Positions 9,061 through 17,403 of a stretch of DNA of 64,000 nucleotides are shown piece by piece. Positions within the stretch are counted from its first letter, which is position 1, and each line of letters opens with the position of its first letter. Position numbers and translations under genes: made by a program. The DNA is taken from contig NZ_WMBT01000001.1 of assembly GCF_009708075.1 (NCBI RefSeq), positions 372,001 through 436,000 of the forward strand, in the 5' to 3' direction. Source of the stretch: Paracoccus lichenicola. GTDB lineage: Bacteria > Pseudomonadota > Alphaproteobacteria > Rhodobacterales > Rhodobacteraceae. The notes under the pieces were generated by a model that searched no databases, was not told where the DNA came from, and worked only from the letters and a program-made list of their open reading frames with translations.

Positions 9061-9501
9061 TTAACAGACGATCCGTTCCAGCGGGTCGTACCAGGCGGCG
9101 TGCTGGCCCCAGACGGCGCGGGCGAGCATTTCCGGTTTGTGGCGTAACGTGCGAAGGTCGGCGCGGGTGGCCCAGCAAAAGCGGTTTACCACGCCTTCGG
9201 GGTCTTCCAGGGTAATCGGGCTGTCGCCTGACAGCGTGGCGCGGAAGATGATCTCGACCTGGTGGAAGCTGCGATCCGGGTCGTGGAATTCGTTGACCAG
9301 GATCGGGGCGCCGACGGTGATCGCGAGGCCGGTTTCCTCGGTCACTTCGCGGATCAGGTTTTCGGGCAGCGACTGGCCGGGTTCCACCCCGCCGCCGGGC
9401 AGGCACCAGAGATCCGACTGCTGGCCCGGATAGGCGTTGACCAACAGCAGCCGGTCGTCCCGCAGGATCGCCGCGCGGACGGCGAGCCTGGGCGGCCTCA
9501 T
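9061..9501 (-). CDS. Nudix hydrolase
   Basis: A 146-residue Nudix-fold protein. The box reads GGVEPGQSLPENLIREVTEE followed by TGL. The metal-binding REVTEE core is intact, but the first Glu of the Gx5E part is Gln, a common variation. Nudix enzymes cleave nucleoside diphosphates linked to another group; the substrate is not predictable here. The gene ends four bases into purK (9498-9501), so it is probably the last gene of a purE-purK operon. Confidence 0.88.
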   Translation of the reverse strand: MRPPRLAVRAAILRDDRLLLVNAYPGQQSDLWCLPGGGVEPGQSLPENLIREVTEETGLAITVGAPILVNEFHDPDRSFHQVEIIFRATLSGDSPITLEDPEGVVNRFCWATRADLRTLRHKPEMLARAVWGQHAAWYDPLERIVC

Positions 9502-10532
9502 CCGGTGATCCGGTTCACATGCCCCATCTTGCGGCCCGGGCGCGGCGCGCCCTTGCCGTAAAGATGGACCTGCGTGTTCGGTGTCTGCAGCAGATCCGGC
9601 ACGCGGTCCAGGTCGTCGCCGATCAGGTTCTCCATCACCACATCCGCGTAACGCTTGCCGTCGCCCAGGGGCAGGCCCGCCACGGCGCGAATGTGCTGCT
9701 CGAACTGGTCCACGGCGCAGCCTGCCTGGGTCCAGTGGCCCGAGTTGTGGACGCGGGGCGCGATCTCGTTCACGATCAGGCCTTGGGGGGTCACGAACAG
9801 CTCCACCCCCATCACGCCGATGTAGTCCAGCCCGTTCGCGATGCGGGCGGCAATCAGCACGGCGTCGGTCGTGACGCTGCCGGGCAGGCCGCAGGGCACG
9901 GTGGTGGTGCGCAGGATGCCGCCTTCGTGGACGTTCAGGCCGGGGTCGAAGGCCGCGACCTGGCCGTCAGCGCCGCGGGCGATGATGACGCTGATCTCGG
10001 CGCTGAAATCCACAAAGCCTTCAAGGACCGAGGGCGCGCCGGTCCATTCCGCCGGGCCGGCACCGATGCGCACCTGCCCCTTGCCGTCATAGCCCATGCG
10101 CCGGGTCTTCAGGATCGAGGGGCGGCCGATGGCGGCGATGGCCGTGTCCAGGTCAGCCTCGGTCAGGACATCGGCAAAGGGCGCGGTCGCCAGGCCAATG
10201 CCGTTCAGGAAGGTCTTTTCCGTCAGCCGGTCCTGAGACACCGCAAGCGCCCGGCGGTTCGGGCGGATCGGGCGGATGCTTTCCAGCAGGTCGAGCGCCG
10301 AGGTCGGGACGTTCTCGAATTCGTAGGTGATGACATCCACGCTTTCGGCGAAGGCGCGCAGGGCATTGGCGTCCTCATAGGGGGCGGTCGTCACCCGCCA
10401 GGCCACATCGCCCGCAGGGGCTGCGCCGGGTTCGTAGATGTGGCAGCGCAGGCCAAGGCGGCTGGCCGCGACCGACAGCATCCGGCCCAGTTGGCCGCCG
10501 CCCAGGATGCCGATGGTTCGGACCTCACTCAT
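9498..10532 (-). CDS. purK: N5-carboxyaminoimidazole ribonucleotide synthase
   Basis: A 344-residue ATP-grasp enzyme that uses ATP and bicarbonate to carboxylate AIR in purine synthesis. The N-terminus [13 protein letters not shown] is the PurK signature. Other conserved segments are [26 protein letters not shown] and [10 protein letters not shown]. It overlaps purE by eight bases (10525-10532) and the Nudix gene by four, indicating one transcript. Confidence 0.96.
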   Translation of the reverse strand: MSEVRTIGILGGGQLGRMLSVAASRLGLRCHIYEPGAAPAGDVAWRVTTAPYEDANALRAFAESVDVITYEFENVPTSALDLLESIRPIRPNRRALAVSQDRLTEKTFLNGIGLATAPFADVLTEADLDTAIAAIGRPSILKTRRMGYDGKGQVRIGAGPAEWTGAPSVLEGFVDFSAEISVIIARGADGQVAAFDPGLNVHEGGILRTTTVPCGLPGSVTTDAVLIAARIANGLDYIGVMGVELFVTPQGLIVNEIAPRVHNSGHWTQAGCAVDQFEQHIRAVAGLPLGDGKRYADVVMENLIGDDLDRVPDLLQTPNTQVHLYGKGAPRPGRKMGHVNRITG

Positions 10533-11010
10533 CGCGCGGCTCCTCGGGGATCGAATCGGACAGGGCCTGCCGCCAGGTGTCCAGGCGTTGGGCCAGGGCG
10601 GGATCGGACAGCGCCAGGATCCCCGCCGCCATCAGCCCGGCATTGGCCGCGCCCGCCGCGCCAATGGCCATGGTGGCGACCGGATAGCCCTTGGGCATCT
10701 GCAGGATGGAATACAGCGAATCGACCCCGGACAGCGCCCTGGTCTGCACCGGAACGCCGATCACCGGCAGCCTGGTCTTGGAGGCCATCATGCCCGGCAG
10801 ATGCGCCGCGCCCCCCGCGCCCGCTATGATCACCCGCAGCCCGCGTTCCACCGCGGTCTTGCCGTAATCCCACAGCCGGTCGGGGGTGCGGTGCGCGCTG
10901 ACGATCCGGGCCTCGTACGCGACGCCCAGTTCGTCCAGAATCGCCGCCGCTTCCTTCATCGTGGGCCAGTCGGATTGACTGCCCATGATGATGCCCACAG
11001 GTATGTCCAT
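10525..11010 (-). CDS. purE: 5-(carboxyamino)imidazole ribonucleotide mutase
   Basis: A 161-residue enzyme that shifts the carboxyl group of N5-CAIR to form CAIR, the step after PurK. The N-terminus [13 protein letters not shown] is the class I PurE signature, followed by [16 protein letters not shown] and [11 protein letters not shown]. The ATG at 11010 (MDIPVG) is chosen because the signature begins four residues later; a longer in-frame start at 11064 would add an unconserved leader. Confidence 0.96.
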   Translation of the reverse strand: MDIPVGIIMGSQSDWPTMKEAAAILDELGVAYEARIVSAHRTPDRLWDYGKTAVERGLRVIIAGAGGAAHLPGMMASKTRLPVIGVPVQTRALSGVDSLYSILQMPKGYPVATMAIGAAGAANAGLMAAGILALSDPALAQRLDTWRQALSDSIPEEPRDE

Positions 11011-11064
11011 CGCTGTCCCCCGATTTGCTGCGCCCGCAATAGCGTGCAGGGCAGCGGCCCGCAA

Positions 11065-11283
11065 TCAGGCGATGATGTCGGGGGTGATCTCGTCCTCGAG
11101 CCGGGCGATCTGGTCCTTGAGCAGCAGCTTCTGCTTCTTCAACCGTTGCAGCGCCAGCGACGAGGTCAGCGCGGACGCCGACAGGGCCGCGATCGCCTCG
11201 TCCAGGTCGCGATGCTCGCAGCGCAGGGCTGCCAGCCGCGCAAGGGCGATTTCGTCATGGGACATTTCGTGGTGCATGTTCAT
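11065..11283 (-). CDS. DUF465 (YdcH-like) small coiled-coil protein
   Basis: A small alpha-helical protein of about 72 residues. The pattern HRDLDEAIAAL...LQRLKKQKLLLKDQIARLE matches the DUF465/YdcH family, short helical hairpins of unknown function common in alphaproteobacteria. The start is uncertain: ATGs at 11283, 11277 and 11265 are all possible. It lies just upstream of purE on the same strand. Confidence 0.75.
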   Translation of the reverse strand: MNMHHEMSHDEIALARLAALRCEHRDLDEAIAALSASALTSSLALQRLKKQKLLLKDQIARLEDEITPDIIA

Positions 11284-11411
11284 CTGGCTTTGCCCGGTTG
11301 GACGTTGACCGTTGTTTTTCAAGCATCATAGCGCGTCTTTGGCGCGCTGTTAACTGGCTGGCGTGGTTAATGCGACGAATGTGGAATCCCCGTGGCAGGC
11401 AAGCGCCACGT

Positions 11412-11440
11412 CTTGCGCGAAACGCCACCACACCACATAT
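11412..11440 (+). promoter_or_regulatory. Possible heat-shock (RpoH) promoter of hsp20
   Basis: CTTGCG at 11412-11417 and CATAT at 11436-11440 are separated by 18 bases, close to RpoH-type spacing in alphaproteobacteria. They lie about 65 bases before the Hsp20 start. This is a pattern match only. Confidence 0.35.
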
Positions 11441-11504
11441 GATCGGGGGCGGGTTGCCGGAACGGGACCTGCAACGCAGTCGCTTAACCGACCAGGGGCT
11501 GATC

Positions 11505-11915
11505 ATGACGAAGATTTCACTGGGGGCGCATCCCTATCTGCTGGGCTTCGACCAGATCGAACGCCTGGCCGAACGGGCCGCCAAGGGCGCCGAGGGCTAT
11601 CCCCCCTACAACATCGAACATGTCGCGCCCGACGGCTTTCGGATCACGCTGGCGGTGGCCGGGTTCTCGGAAGCAGACCTGTCGGTCACGACCGAGGATC
11701 GCCAGCTTGTCATCCGTGGCCGCCTGGCCGAACCCGAGACCGGCCGCGTGTTCCTGCACCGGGGCATCGCCGCCCGTGCGTTCCAGCGCAGCTTCGTGCT
11801 GGCCGACGGGGTTGCCGTCGAGGGCGCAGGGATCGAAAACGGCCTTTTGCATGTTGACCTGAAGCGCATCCAGCCGCAGCAGGTCGTCCAGACCATTCCG
11901 ATCAGCCGCAAGTAA
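11505..11915 (+). CDS. Hsp20 family small heat-shock chaperone
   Basis: A 136-residue alpha-crystallin domain protein that holds unfolding proteins in an ATP-independent way. The segment YPPYNIEHVAPDGFRITLAV is the typical IbpA/HspH start of the beta-sandwich. FLHRGIAARAFQRSFVLADG and GIENGLLHVDL (the conserved G-x-L motif) follow. The C-terminal IPI of TIPISRK is the usual oligomerisation tail. The ATG at 11505 is preferred over a longer frame. DUF1150 follows after 10 bases, the standard pair in Rhodobacteraceae. Confidence 0.93.
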   Translation: MTKISLGAHPYLLGFDQIERLAERAAKGAEGYPPYNIEHVAPDGFRITLAVAGFSEADLSVTTEDRQLVIRGRLAEPETGRVFLHRGIAARAFQRSFVLADGVAVEGAGIENGLLHVDLKRIQPQQVVQTIPISRK

Positions 11916-11925
11916 GGGGATCACC

Positions 11926-12153
11926 ATGGATACCAAATTCGATTTCGGCGGCATCGACGCCGAGAAGACCGTCTATATCCGGCAGGTCGAGACCAGCACC
12001 CTGCCCCAGGAAATCCGCGAGCAGCTGGCGGGCGTGGACAGCATGTATGCCGTCCACGACGCCGATGGCGAGCGGCTGGCGCTGGTCAAGGAACGCTCGC
12101 TGGCCTTCATGCTGGCCCGCCAGAACGAACTGACGCCCTTCAGCGTCCACTGA
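11926..12153 (+). CDS. DUF1150 family protein
   Basis: A 75-residue protein with YIRQVETSTLPQEIREQL and LALVKERSLAFMLARQNELT, the conserved parts of DUF1150. The family has no assigned function but is nearly always encoded directly after an Hsp20 gene in Rhodobacterales, as here, which suggests a role with the chaperone. Its last 14 bases overlap the 3' end of the convergent MFS gene. Confidence 0.88.
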   Translation: MDTKFDFGGIDAEKTVYIRQVETSTLPQEIREQLAGVDSMYAVHDADGERLALVKERSLAFMLARQNELTPFSVH

Positions 12154-13594
12154 CCGCTTGGCGGCGGGGCGGTTCCGCCCTGCCGCGGATCAGGCCCCGG
12201 ACGGCCAGGATCGTCAGGATCGCCGCAAAGGCGCAGATCTGATAGATCAGCGCATGGGACATGGCCGCGGCATGGTCATTGCCGCCTTGCCCGTGCAGGC
12301 GCACGAAGAACAGGCTGGACACGGCCGCGATGCCGACCGCCGCGCCGACCTGCTGAAAGGCCTGCATCGCGCCCGACCCCGCCCCCGCGTCATGCCCGGG
12401 CACCGATTGCAGCACGGACTGGAACAGCGGGGAAATCGTCAGCCCCATCCCGAAGCCGCAGACGGCCAGCGGCGTGATCAGCGTGGCGGGGGTGAAGACC
12501 TGCGGCGGATGGCCCGTGACGTGGCGCAGCAGGATCATCCCCGCCAGCATGATCGACACGCCGATGGCCATGCGCGGGGACAGCCACCTGATGCCGAAGC
12601 GTCCGGTGACATAGCTGCCCAGCATGATGCCCAGCGGAAAGGGGGCGGTGGCAAGGCCCGACTGCATCGGGTCCAGGCCCTGGCCCGTTTGCAGATAGAT
12701 CGCCAGCACCAGGAACATCCCCGGTATGGCCGAGAAATGCAGCATCACCATCGCCACACCGGACACGAAGCCGCCATTGCGCATCAGCGCGACCGGCAGC
12801 AGTTGCGCGCGTTCCTGACGTGCCAGCAGGACCTGCCGCCAGACGAACAGCGCCCCCACCGGCACCGCCGCGGCCAGCATGGCCACGCACCACCAGGGCC
12901 AGCCCAGCAGCGCGCCCTCGATCACCGGCAGCACGACCAGCAGCACCGCCAGGGAAAACAACCCGACGCCCGGCCAGTCGATCCGCATCCTGCGGTCCGA
13001 CGACATGGTGGGGATCCACCGCCGCCCCGCCAGGATCACGAAGATCCCGACCGGCAGGTTGACCAGGAAGATCGGCCGCCAGTCCAGCCCCCCGATGTCG
13101 CCGATGATCAGCGCCCCGCCCAGCAGCGGTCCCGTGACCGCGCCCAGGCTGGCGACGACGCCCGCCAGGGCAAAGGCCCGCGCCTTCTGTTCGGGCGGGA
13201 ACATCACGTGCATGATCGCCATGACCTGCGGCACCATCATCGCGCCGCCGATCCCCTGCAAGGCGCGCGACCAGATCAGCATCGGCATGGTCTGCGCGAA
13301 CCCGCACAGCGCGGATGCCAGCGTGAACAGCCCGATCCCCAGCAGGAACAGCCGCTTGCGCCCGAACTTGTCGCCGAAGCGCCCGAAGGGCAGCAGCCCC
13401 GCCGCGAAGGCCAGCACATAGGCAGCGGACACCCACTCGATCTGCGCGGCGGTGGCGCCCAGGTTTTCCTGGATCGAGGGCAGCGCCACATTGACGATGC
13501 TGACATCGATCAGGTTCATGAAGTTGCCCAGAAGCAGCAGCACGGTCGCCAGCCAGGGGTTGAAGCCGTTCTGGCCTGCGCGCATCGGGGTCAT
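12140..13594 (-). CDS. DHA2-type MFS drug exporter
   Basis: A 484-residue major facilitator protein with about 14 predicted membrane helices. It starts with WLATVLLLLGNFMNLIDVSIVNVALPSI, the EmrB/QacA pattern with an Asp in helix 1. The loop 2-3 motif is LLPFGRFGDKFGRKRLF. Such proteins export toxic compounds by proton antiport; the substrate cannot be predicted. No EmrA-like adaptor is nearby. The 3' end overlaps DUF1150 by 14 bases. Confidence 0.9.
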   Translation of the reverse strand: MTPMRAGQNGFNPWLATVLLLLGNFMNLIDVSIVNVALPSIQENLGATAAQIEWVSAAYVLAFAAGLLPFGRFGDKFGRKRLFLLGIGLFTLASALCGFAQTMPMLIWSRALQGIGGAMMVPQVMAIMHVMFPPEQKARAFALAGVVASLGAVTGPLLGGALIIGDIGGLDWRPIFLVNLPVGIFVILAGRRWIPTMSSDRRMRIDWPGVGLFSLAVLLVVLPVIEGALLGWPWWCVAMLAAAVPVGALFVWRQVLLARQERAQLLPVALMRNGGFVSGVAMVMLHFSAIPGMFLVLAIYLQTGQGLDPMQSGLATAPFPLGIMLGSYVTGRFGIRWLSPRMAIGVSIMLAGMILLRHVTGHPPQVFTPATLITPLAVCGFGMGLTISPLFQSVLQSVPGHDAGAGSGAMQAFQQVGAAVGIAAVSSLFFVRLHGQGGNDHAAAMSHALIYQICAFAAILTILAVRGLIRGRAEPPRRQAVSGR

Positions 13595-13691
13595 GGGGCT
13601 GCCTTTATGCAGAACGTGAAGATTCGGACCCGTCTAGAGGATCCCGCCCGGGACCACCATCCGCGCCCCGATGCCGTCCCGATGCCGCCGG

Positions 13692-14390
13692 TCACAGTTC
13701 CCGTGCCGCCGCATCGCCGTCCAGAACGACATGCGTAGCGCCGTGGTTCCGCGCCACAAGGCCCTGCCACAGGACGGACCGGGGACCGGGCGGCGGGGCC
13801 ACGGGCAGCGGCGACAGGACCGCACCGGCAGGGGGATCAATCGCGACGCCCGGCAGGGGTTGGACCAGCAGCAGGGCGTCCAGGTTCGCGGCCAGGCGGG
13901 CGGCGGGGGCGACCTGATCGGGGTGGCGGGGCTGAACCGCCAGGACGCGGGCGATGCCCCGGTCGCGGAACAGGGCGCGCAGGCTGTTGGGCGTTGCGCC
14001 CGGCGGGCGGCGCAGGCCCTTGACCTTGCCGCCCAGCAGCACCGGATCCCCCCACTTGTCGGTGACCGACATCACCGCCAGAACCTCGCCCCCCGCATCG
14101 CGCAAGGCGATGTCGTCCCCGGGCTGCACGCGGTCCGCGAAATCCGCGCCGACCCGCAGCGCCAGGGGGACGGGCCAAGACCCCTCTCCGCGCTCGGCCC
14201 CGCGCCAGTCCGCCTCGGACATGAAGCCGCGCAGGGGCGCGAAGCCACCGTTCATCAGCAGCGTCAGTTCGGCTTGCTGGTGCGTGTCCAGCGTCCAGCC
14301 CGGCAGCTTCCGCGCCTCGGCCTGCAGGGCGCTGGCGGCGTCGTCGGAAACGTAAAGCTCTCGCAGGGGGATGTGGTGGGAATGGGTCAT
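13692..14390 (-). CDS. Truncated, degenerate ATP-sulfurylase-like protein
   Basis: A 232-residue protein matching the N-terminal PUA-like domain and the first part of the catalytic domain of sulfate adenylyltransferase. GGFAPLRGFMSEADW and VTDKWGDPVLLGGKVKGLR are recognisable. The catalytic QxRNPxHxxH region reads VQPRHPDQVAPA, so the Asn and both His are lost. The frame stops where the GRDHAG motif should appear (HGATHVVLDGDAAAREL). Only 97 bases separate it from the MFS gene, so the rest of the enzyme is absent rather than shifted. It is unlikely to be an active sulfurylase. It may be a decaying gene, or a non-catalytic protein kept for another role. Confidence 0.65.
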   Translation of the reverse strand: MTHSHHIPLRELYVSDDAASALQAEARKLPGWTLDTHQQAELTLLMNGGFAPLRGFMSEADWRGAERGEGSWPVPLALRVGADFADRVQPGDDIALRDAGGEVLAVMSVTDKWGDPVLLGGKVKGLRRPPGATPNSLRALFRDRGIARVLAVQPRHPDQVAPAARLAANLDALLLVQPLPGVAIDPPAGAVLSPLPVAPPPGPRSVLWQGLVARNHGATHVVLDGDAAAREL

Positions 14391-14486
14391 GGCGCCTGCC
14401 TACCCGAGGCCCCGCCGTTTGTCATCGGGGTGCGATGCGTGTAGAGATCGGCTGTTAACGCCACCAGACGCCACCAGAGAGGCCAC

Positions 14487-15182
14487 ATGACCGATATCCG
14501 CGCCGTGATCTTCGACATGGACGGCTGCCTCGTGGACAGCGAGCCGATGTCGCTGGAAACCCTGGCCAAGATGATGACGGCCGAGGGGCTGCACGCCACC
14601 CCCGACGAGTTGCGCAAGCGGTTCCTGGGCATGTCGATCCAGGCCATCGTCCGCCACATCGCCGAGGCGCTGGACCGCCCCGACCTGCCCGACTTCGCCC
14701 GCGATTTCGAGGAACGGCTGCTGGCCCGCTATCCCGCCGAACTGCGCGTGATCCCCGGCATCCCGGCGCTGCTGGACGATCTGGCGGCGCAGGGGATCGC
14801 GGTGGCGATCGCAACGGGCAGTTCGGTCCGCCGCCTGGGCATCACGCTGGAGGTGGCCGGGCTGGCGGATCGGTTCGGCGCCAACATCTTCAGCGCCGAC
14901 CAGGTCAAGCGCGGCAAGCCCGCCCCCGACCTGTTCCTGCTGGCCGCCGAACGGCTGGGCATCGCGCCGGACGCCTGCGCGGTCATGGAGGATTCGCCCC
15001 ACGGCATCGCGGGCGCGGTGGCCGCCGGGATGCGCGGCGTGGGCTTTACCGGCGGCACCCATCTGGACGGGATGCGCGACGACCACGCCCGCCGCCTGCG
15101 CGAGGCCGGGGCCGTCGCGGTGCTGTCCGACCTGGACAGGATGTTGGAGGCGCTTCTGGACCGGCAGACCACGGACGTTTGA
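14487..15182 (+). CDS. HAD-superfamily phosphatase
   Basis: A 231-residue haloacid-dehalogenase-type hydrolase. Motif I is VIFDMDGCLVDSEP with Asp10 and Asp12, motif II is ATGSS, motif III the Lys in KRGKPAPDLF and motif IV VMEDSPHGIAGA. The helical cap after motif I places it with beta-phosphoglucomutase and sugar-phosphate phosphatases. It precedes xylulokinase by about 50 bases on the same strand, so a sugar phosphate substrate is likely, but which one is unknown. Confidence 0.9.
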   Translation: MTDIRAVIFDMDGCLVDSEPMSLETLAKMMTAEGLHATPDELRKRFLGMSIQAIVRHIAEALDRPDLPDFARDFEERLLARYPAELRVIPGIPALLDDLAAQGIAVAIATGSSVRRLGITLEVAGLADRFGANIFSADQVKRGKPAPDLFLLAAERLGIAPDACAVMEDSPHGIAGAVAAGMRGVGFTGGTHLDGMRDDHARRLREAGAVAVLSDLDRMLEALLDRQTTDV

Positions 15183-15231
15183 CGCCTTCCGGTCTTTCGG
15201 CGAAGAAGCGACGAACCACAGGGGGGCGGCA

Positions 15232-16683
15232 ATGAGTTTTCTGGGAATCGACCTTGGCACCTCGGGCCTGCGGGCGCTCTTGGTGGACGGCGACGGCAGG
15301 CCCGTCGGGGCGACCGAGCGGCATTATCCGGTCCACCACCCCCATTCCGGCTGGTCGGAACAGGATCCCGCCGACTGGATCGCGGCGCTGGAGGGCGCGG
15401 TGGCGGACCTGCGCGACCGCCATCCCGAATTTGCGGCCCTGCGTGGCATCGGCGTGGCCGGGCACATGCATGGGGCCACGCTGCTGGACGCAGCCGACCG
15501 GGTGATCCGCCCCTGCATCCTGTGGAACGACACCCGCAGCCATGCCGAGGCGGCGCGGCTGGACGCCACTCCCGGGTTTCGCGACCTGTCGGGCAACATC
15601 GTCTTTCCGGGCTTCACCGCGCCCAAGCTGGAATGGCTGCGCGCGCATGAACCCGAAAACCACGCCCGCACCGCCCGCGTCCTGCTGCCCGCCGCTTTCC
15701 TGAACCTGTATCTGACGGGCGATCATGTCAGCGACATGTCGGACGCGGCGGGCACGTCCTGGCTGGACACCGGCGCACGCGGCTGGTCGGATATGTTGCT
15801 AAAGGCGGGCCACATGCGCCGCGACCAGATGCCCCGGCTGGTCGAAGGCTCCGCCCCGGCCGGTCCGTTGCGCGCGGGGCTGGCGCAGGCCTGGGGGCTG
15901 TCGCGGCCGGTCGTGGTGGCGGGCGGCGCGGGCGACAATGCCGCCGCCGCCTGCGGGATCGGCGCGATGCGCGAAGGCCAGGGCTTCGTGTCGCTGGGCA
16001 CCTCGGGCGTGCTGGTGGCGGCGCGGGACGGGTATCACCCCGCGCCCGCCACGGCGCTGCACACCTTCTGCCATGCGGTGCCCGATACCTGGTACCAGAT
16101 GGGCGTGATGCTGTCGGCGACGGACAGCCTCAACTGGCTGGCGCGGATCACCGGGACGCGCCCTGCGGAGCTGACCGGGGGCTTGGGCGACACGCTGCAA
16201 CAGCCCGGCGCGGTGCGGTTCCTGCCCTATCTGTCGGGCGAACGGACGCCGCACAACGACGCGGCCATCCGCGGGGCCTTCACGGGGCTTGGGTCGGAAA
16301 CGACGCGCGACGACCTGACCCGCGCCGTGCTGGAGGGCGTCGCCTTCGGTCTGCGCGACAGCCACGAGGCGCTGAAGGCCACCGGCGCGCGGCTGGAGCG
16401 GATGATGGCCATCGGCGGCGGCGCGCGGTCGCGATACTGGCTGCGCGTGATCGCGACCACGCTGGACGTGACGCTGGCCCTGCCCGCCGACGGCGAATTC
16501 GGCGCGGCCCTGGGCGCGGCCCGGTTGGGCATGGCGGCGGCGGGCGCAGGCCGGGCCGAGGACATCATGACGGCGCCCGACGTGGTCGAGGAGATCGCGC
16601 CGGACGCCGCCCTGCGGGGCCGGTTCGATGCGGCCTATGAGGCGTTCCGGGCGGCCTATCCGGCGATCCGGGGGGTGCAGTAA
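15232..16683 (+). CDS. xylB: Xylulokinase
   Basis: A 483-residue FGGY-family carbohydrate kinase that phosphorylates D-xylulose to xylulose 5-phosphate. It has GIDLGTSGLRALLVD at the N-terminus, GHMHGATLLD with the sugar-contacting MHG, ILWNDTR, GGAGDNAAAACGIG and the phosphate loop SLGTSGVLV. The length is usual. No xylose isomerase or transporter is nearby; the HAD phosphatase upstream is the only plausible partner. Confidence 0.93.
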   Translation: MSFLGIDLGTSGLRALLVDGDGRPVGATERHYPVHHPHSGWSEQDPADWIAALEGAVADLRDRHPEFAALRGIGVAGHMHGATLLDAADRVIRPCILWNDTRSHAEAARLDATPGFRDLSGNIVFPGFTAPKLEWLRAHEPENHARTARVLLPAAFLNLYLTGDHVSDMSDAAGTSWLDTGARGWSDMLLKAGHMRRDQMPRLVEGSAPAGPLRAGLAQAWGLSRPVVVAGGAGDNAAAACGIGAMREGQGFVSLGTSGVLVAARDGYHPAPATALHTFCHAVPDTWYQMGVMLSATDSLNWLARITGTRPAELTGGLGDTLQQPGAVRFLPYLSGERTPHNDAAIRGAFTGLGSETTRDDLTRAVLEGVAFGLRDSHEALKATGARLERMMAIGGGARSRYWLRVIATTLDVTLALPADGEFGAALGAARLGMAAAGAGRAEDIMTAPDVVEEIAPDAALRGRFDAAYEAFRAAYPAIRGVQ

Positions 16684-16904
16684 CGGCCTCGGATTGGCGA
16701 AGGCCATCGCCTTCGCCACGTCGCGCCATATCAATCTGAGCCGCCGGGCCTTCAAGGCCCGGCCAGCGCCCGCCCCGCCCCCAGGCGGGCGCTTCACGCC
16801 CCCCTCGGGTCGGGCGCTGGCCTCTCGTGGTCGCGGAGCGGCACCGTCTTTGGTGGCACCGTCGCGTCGCGGGCGGAGGAAACGCAGCGCGTTTCCTGAT
16901 CCCG
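16684..16904. other. Intergenic region with strong palindromes
   Basis: Two structures stand out. GGCCAGCGCCCG at 16761-16772 pairs with its exact inverse at 16811-16822. AGGAAACGC at 16877-16885 pairs with GCGTTTCCT at 16889-16897, a perfect 9-bp stem with a 3-base loop. No convincing coding frame is seen. Confidence 0.6.
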
Positions 16905-17318
16905 CCCGGCACCGTTCAACTGCCGCGCAGGCAGCACCACCCCCTGCCGCAGCCCGTTCGGCTGCATGTTCGCCAGCGTCACCTTGCCGCCCGACTGGTC
17001 GATGATCTGCCACGTGATGGCCATGCCGAGGCCCGCGCCGGGCGGGCTTCCTCCACGCGGAAGAACCGCTCGAAGGCGCGGCTCGGGGATGCGGGGCCTT
17101 CGCCCTCGATCACCAGGTCCGCCTGGCCGCCCCCCCCCCCGCGACAGGCTGACACGGGCGCCCTAGCCATGGGTCGCGGCGTTGATGACGAGGTTGCGGA
17201 CCGCGCTTCAAGGACAGCGGTTCCGCCAGCACCACCGCCGGGACCAGGGACCGCACCGTCACGGGATGGCCCAGGGCACGCAGTTCCCCCGCGACATCCA
17301 GGTTGGTTTGCAAATCCG
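16905..17318 (-). pseudogene. Remnant of a sensor histidine kinase (ATPase domain)
   Basis: Read on the minus strand in changing frames, this stretch gives GHPVTVRSLVPAVVLAEPLSLKR, then VRNLVINAATHG, ARVSLSRGGGG, QADLVIEGEGP, FFRVEEARP, GAGLGMAITWQIIDQSGGKV and TLANMQPNGLRQ. These are the N-box, G1 and G2 regions of an EnvZ-type HATPase domain in order. At least three frameshifts and one TAG interrupt it. One break is at a run of 11 C on the plus strand (17130-17140). The dimerisation and sensor domains are missing, and macA starts 86 bases beyond. It is a decayed gene, unless the homopolymer and GC-rich breaks are partly sequencing error. Confidence 0.78.
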
Positions 17319-17403
17319 CCCCCCGGGACGGACCGCCGCATTGGATTCCCCGGGCCGGACGTTATCTAGGGGTCAAGGGATGCGGGAAGGCAGGAACAGG
17401 CAG

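Noticed and set aside
12158..13738. A 526-codon plus-strand frame opposite the MFS gene
   Set aside because: It is rich in Arg, His, Gln and Asp without motifs, while the minus strand encodes a clear 14-helix exporter.
17130..17140. 11-C run as a phase-variation switch
   Set aside because: The gene around it has other frameshifts and a stop and lacks most domains, so changing the run length could not restore function.
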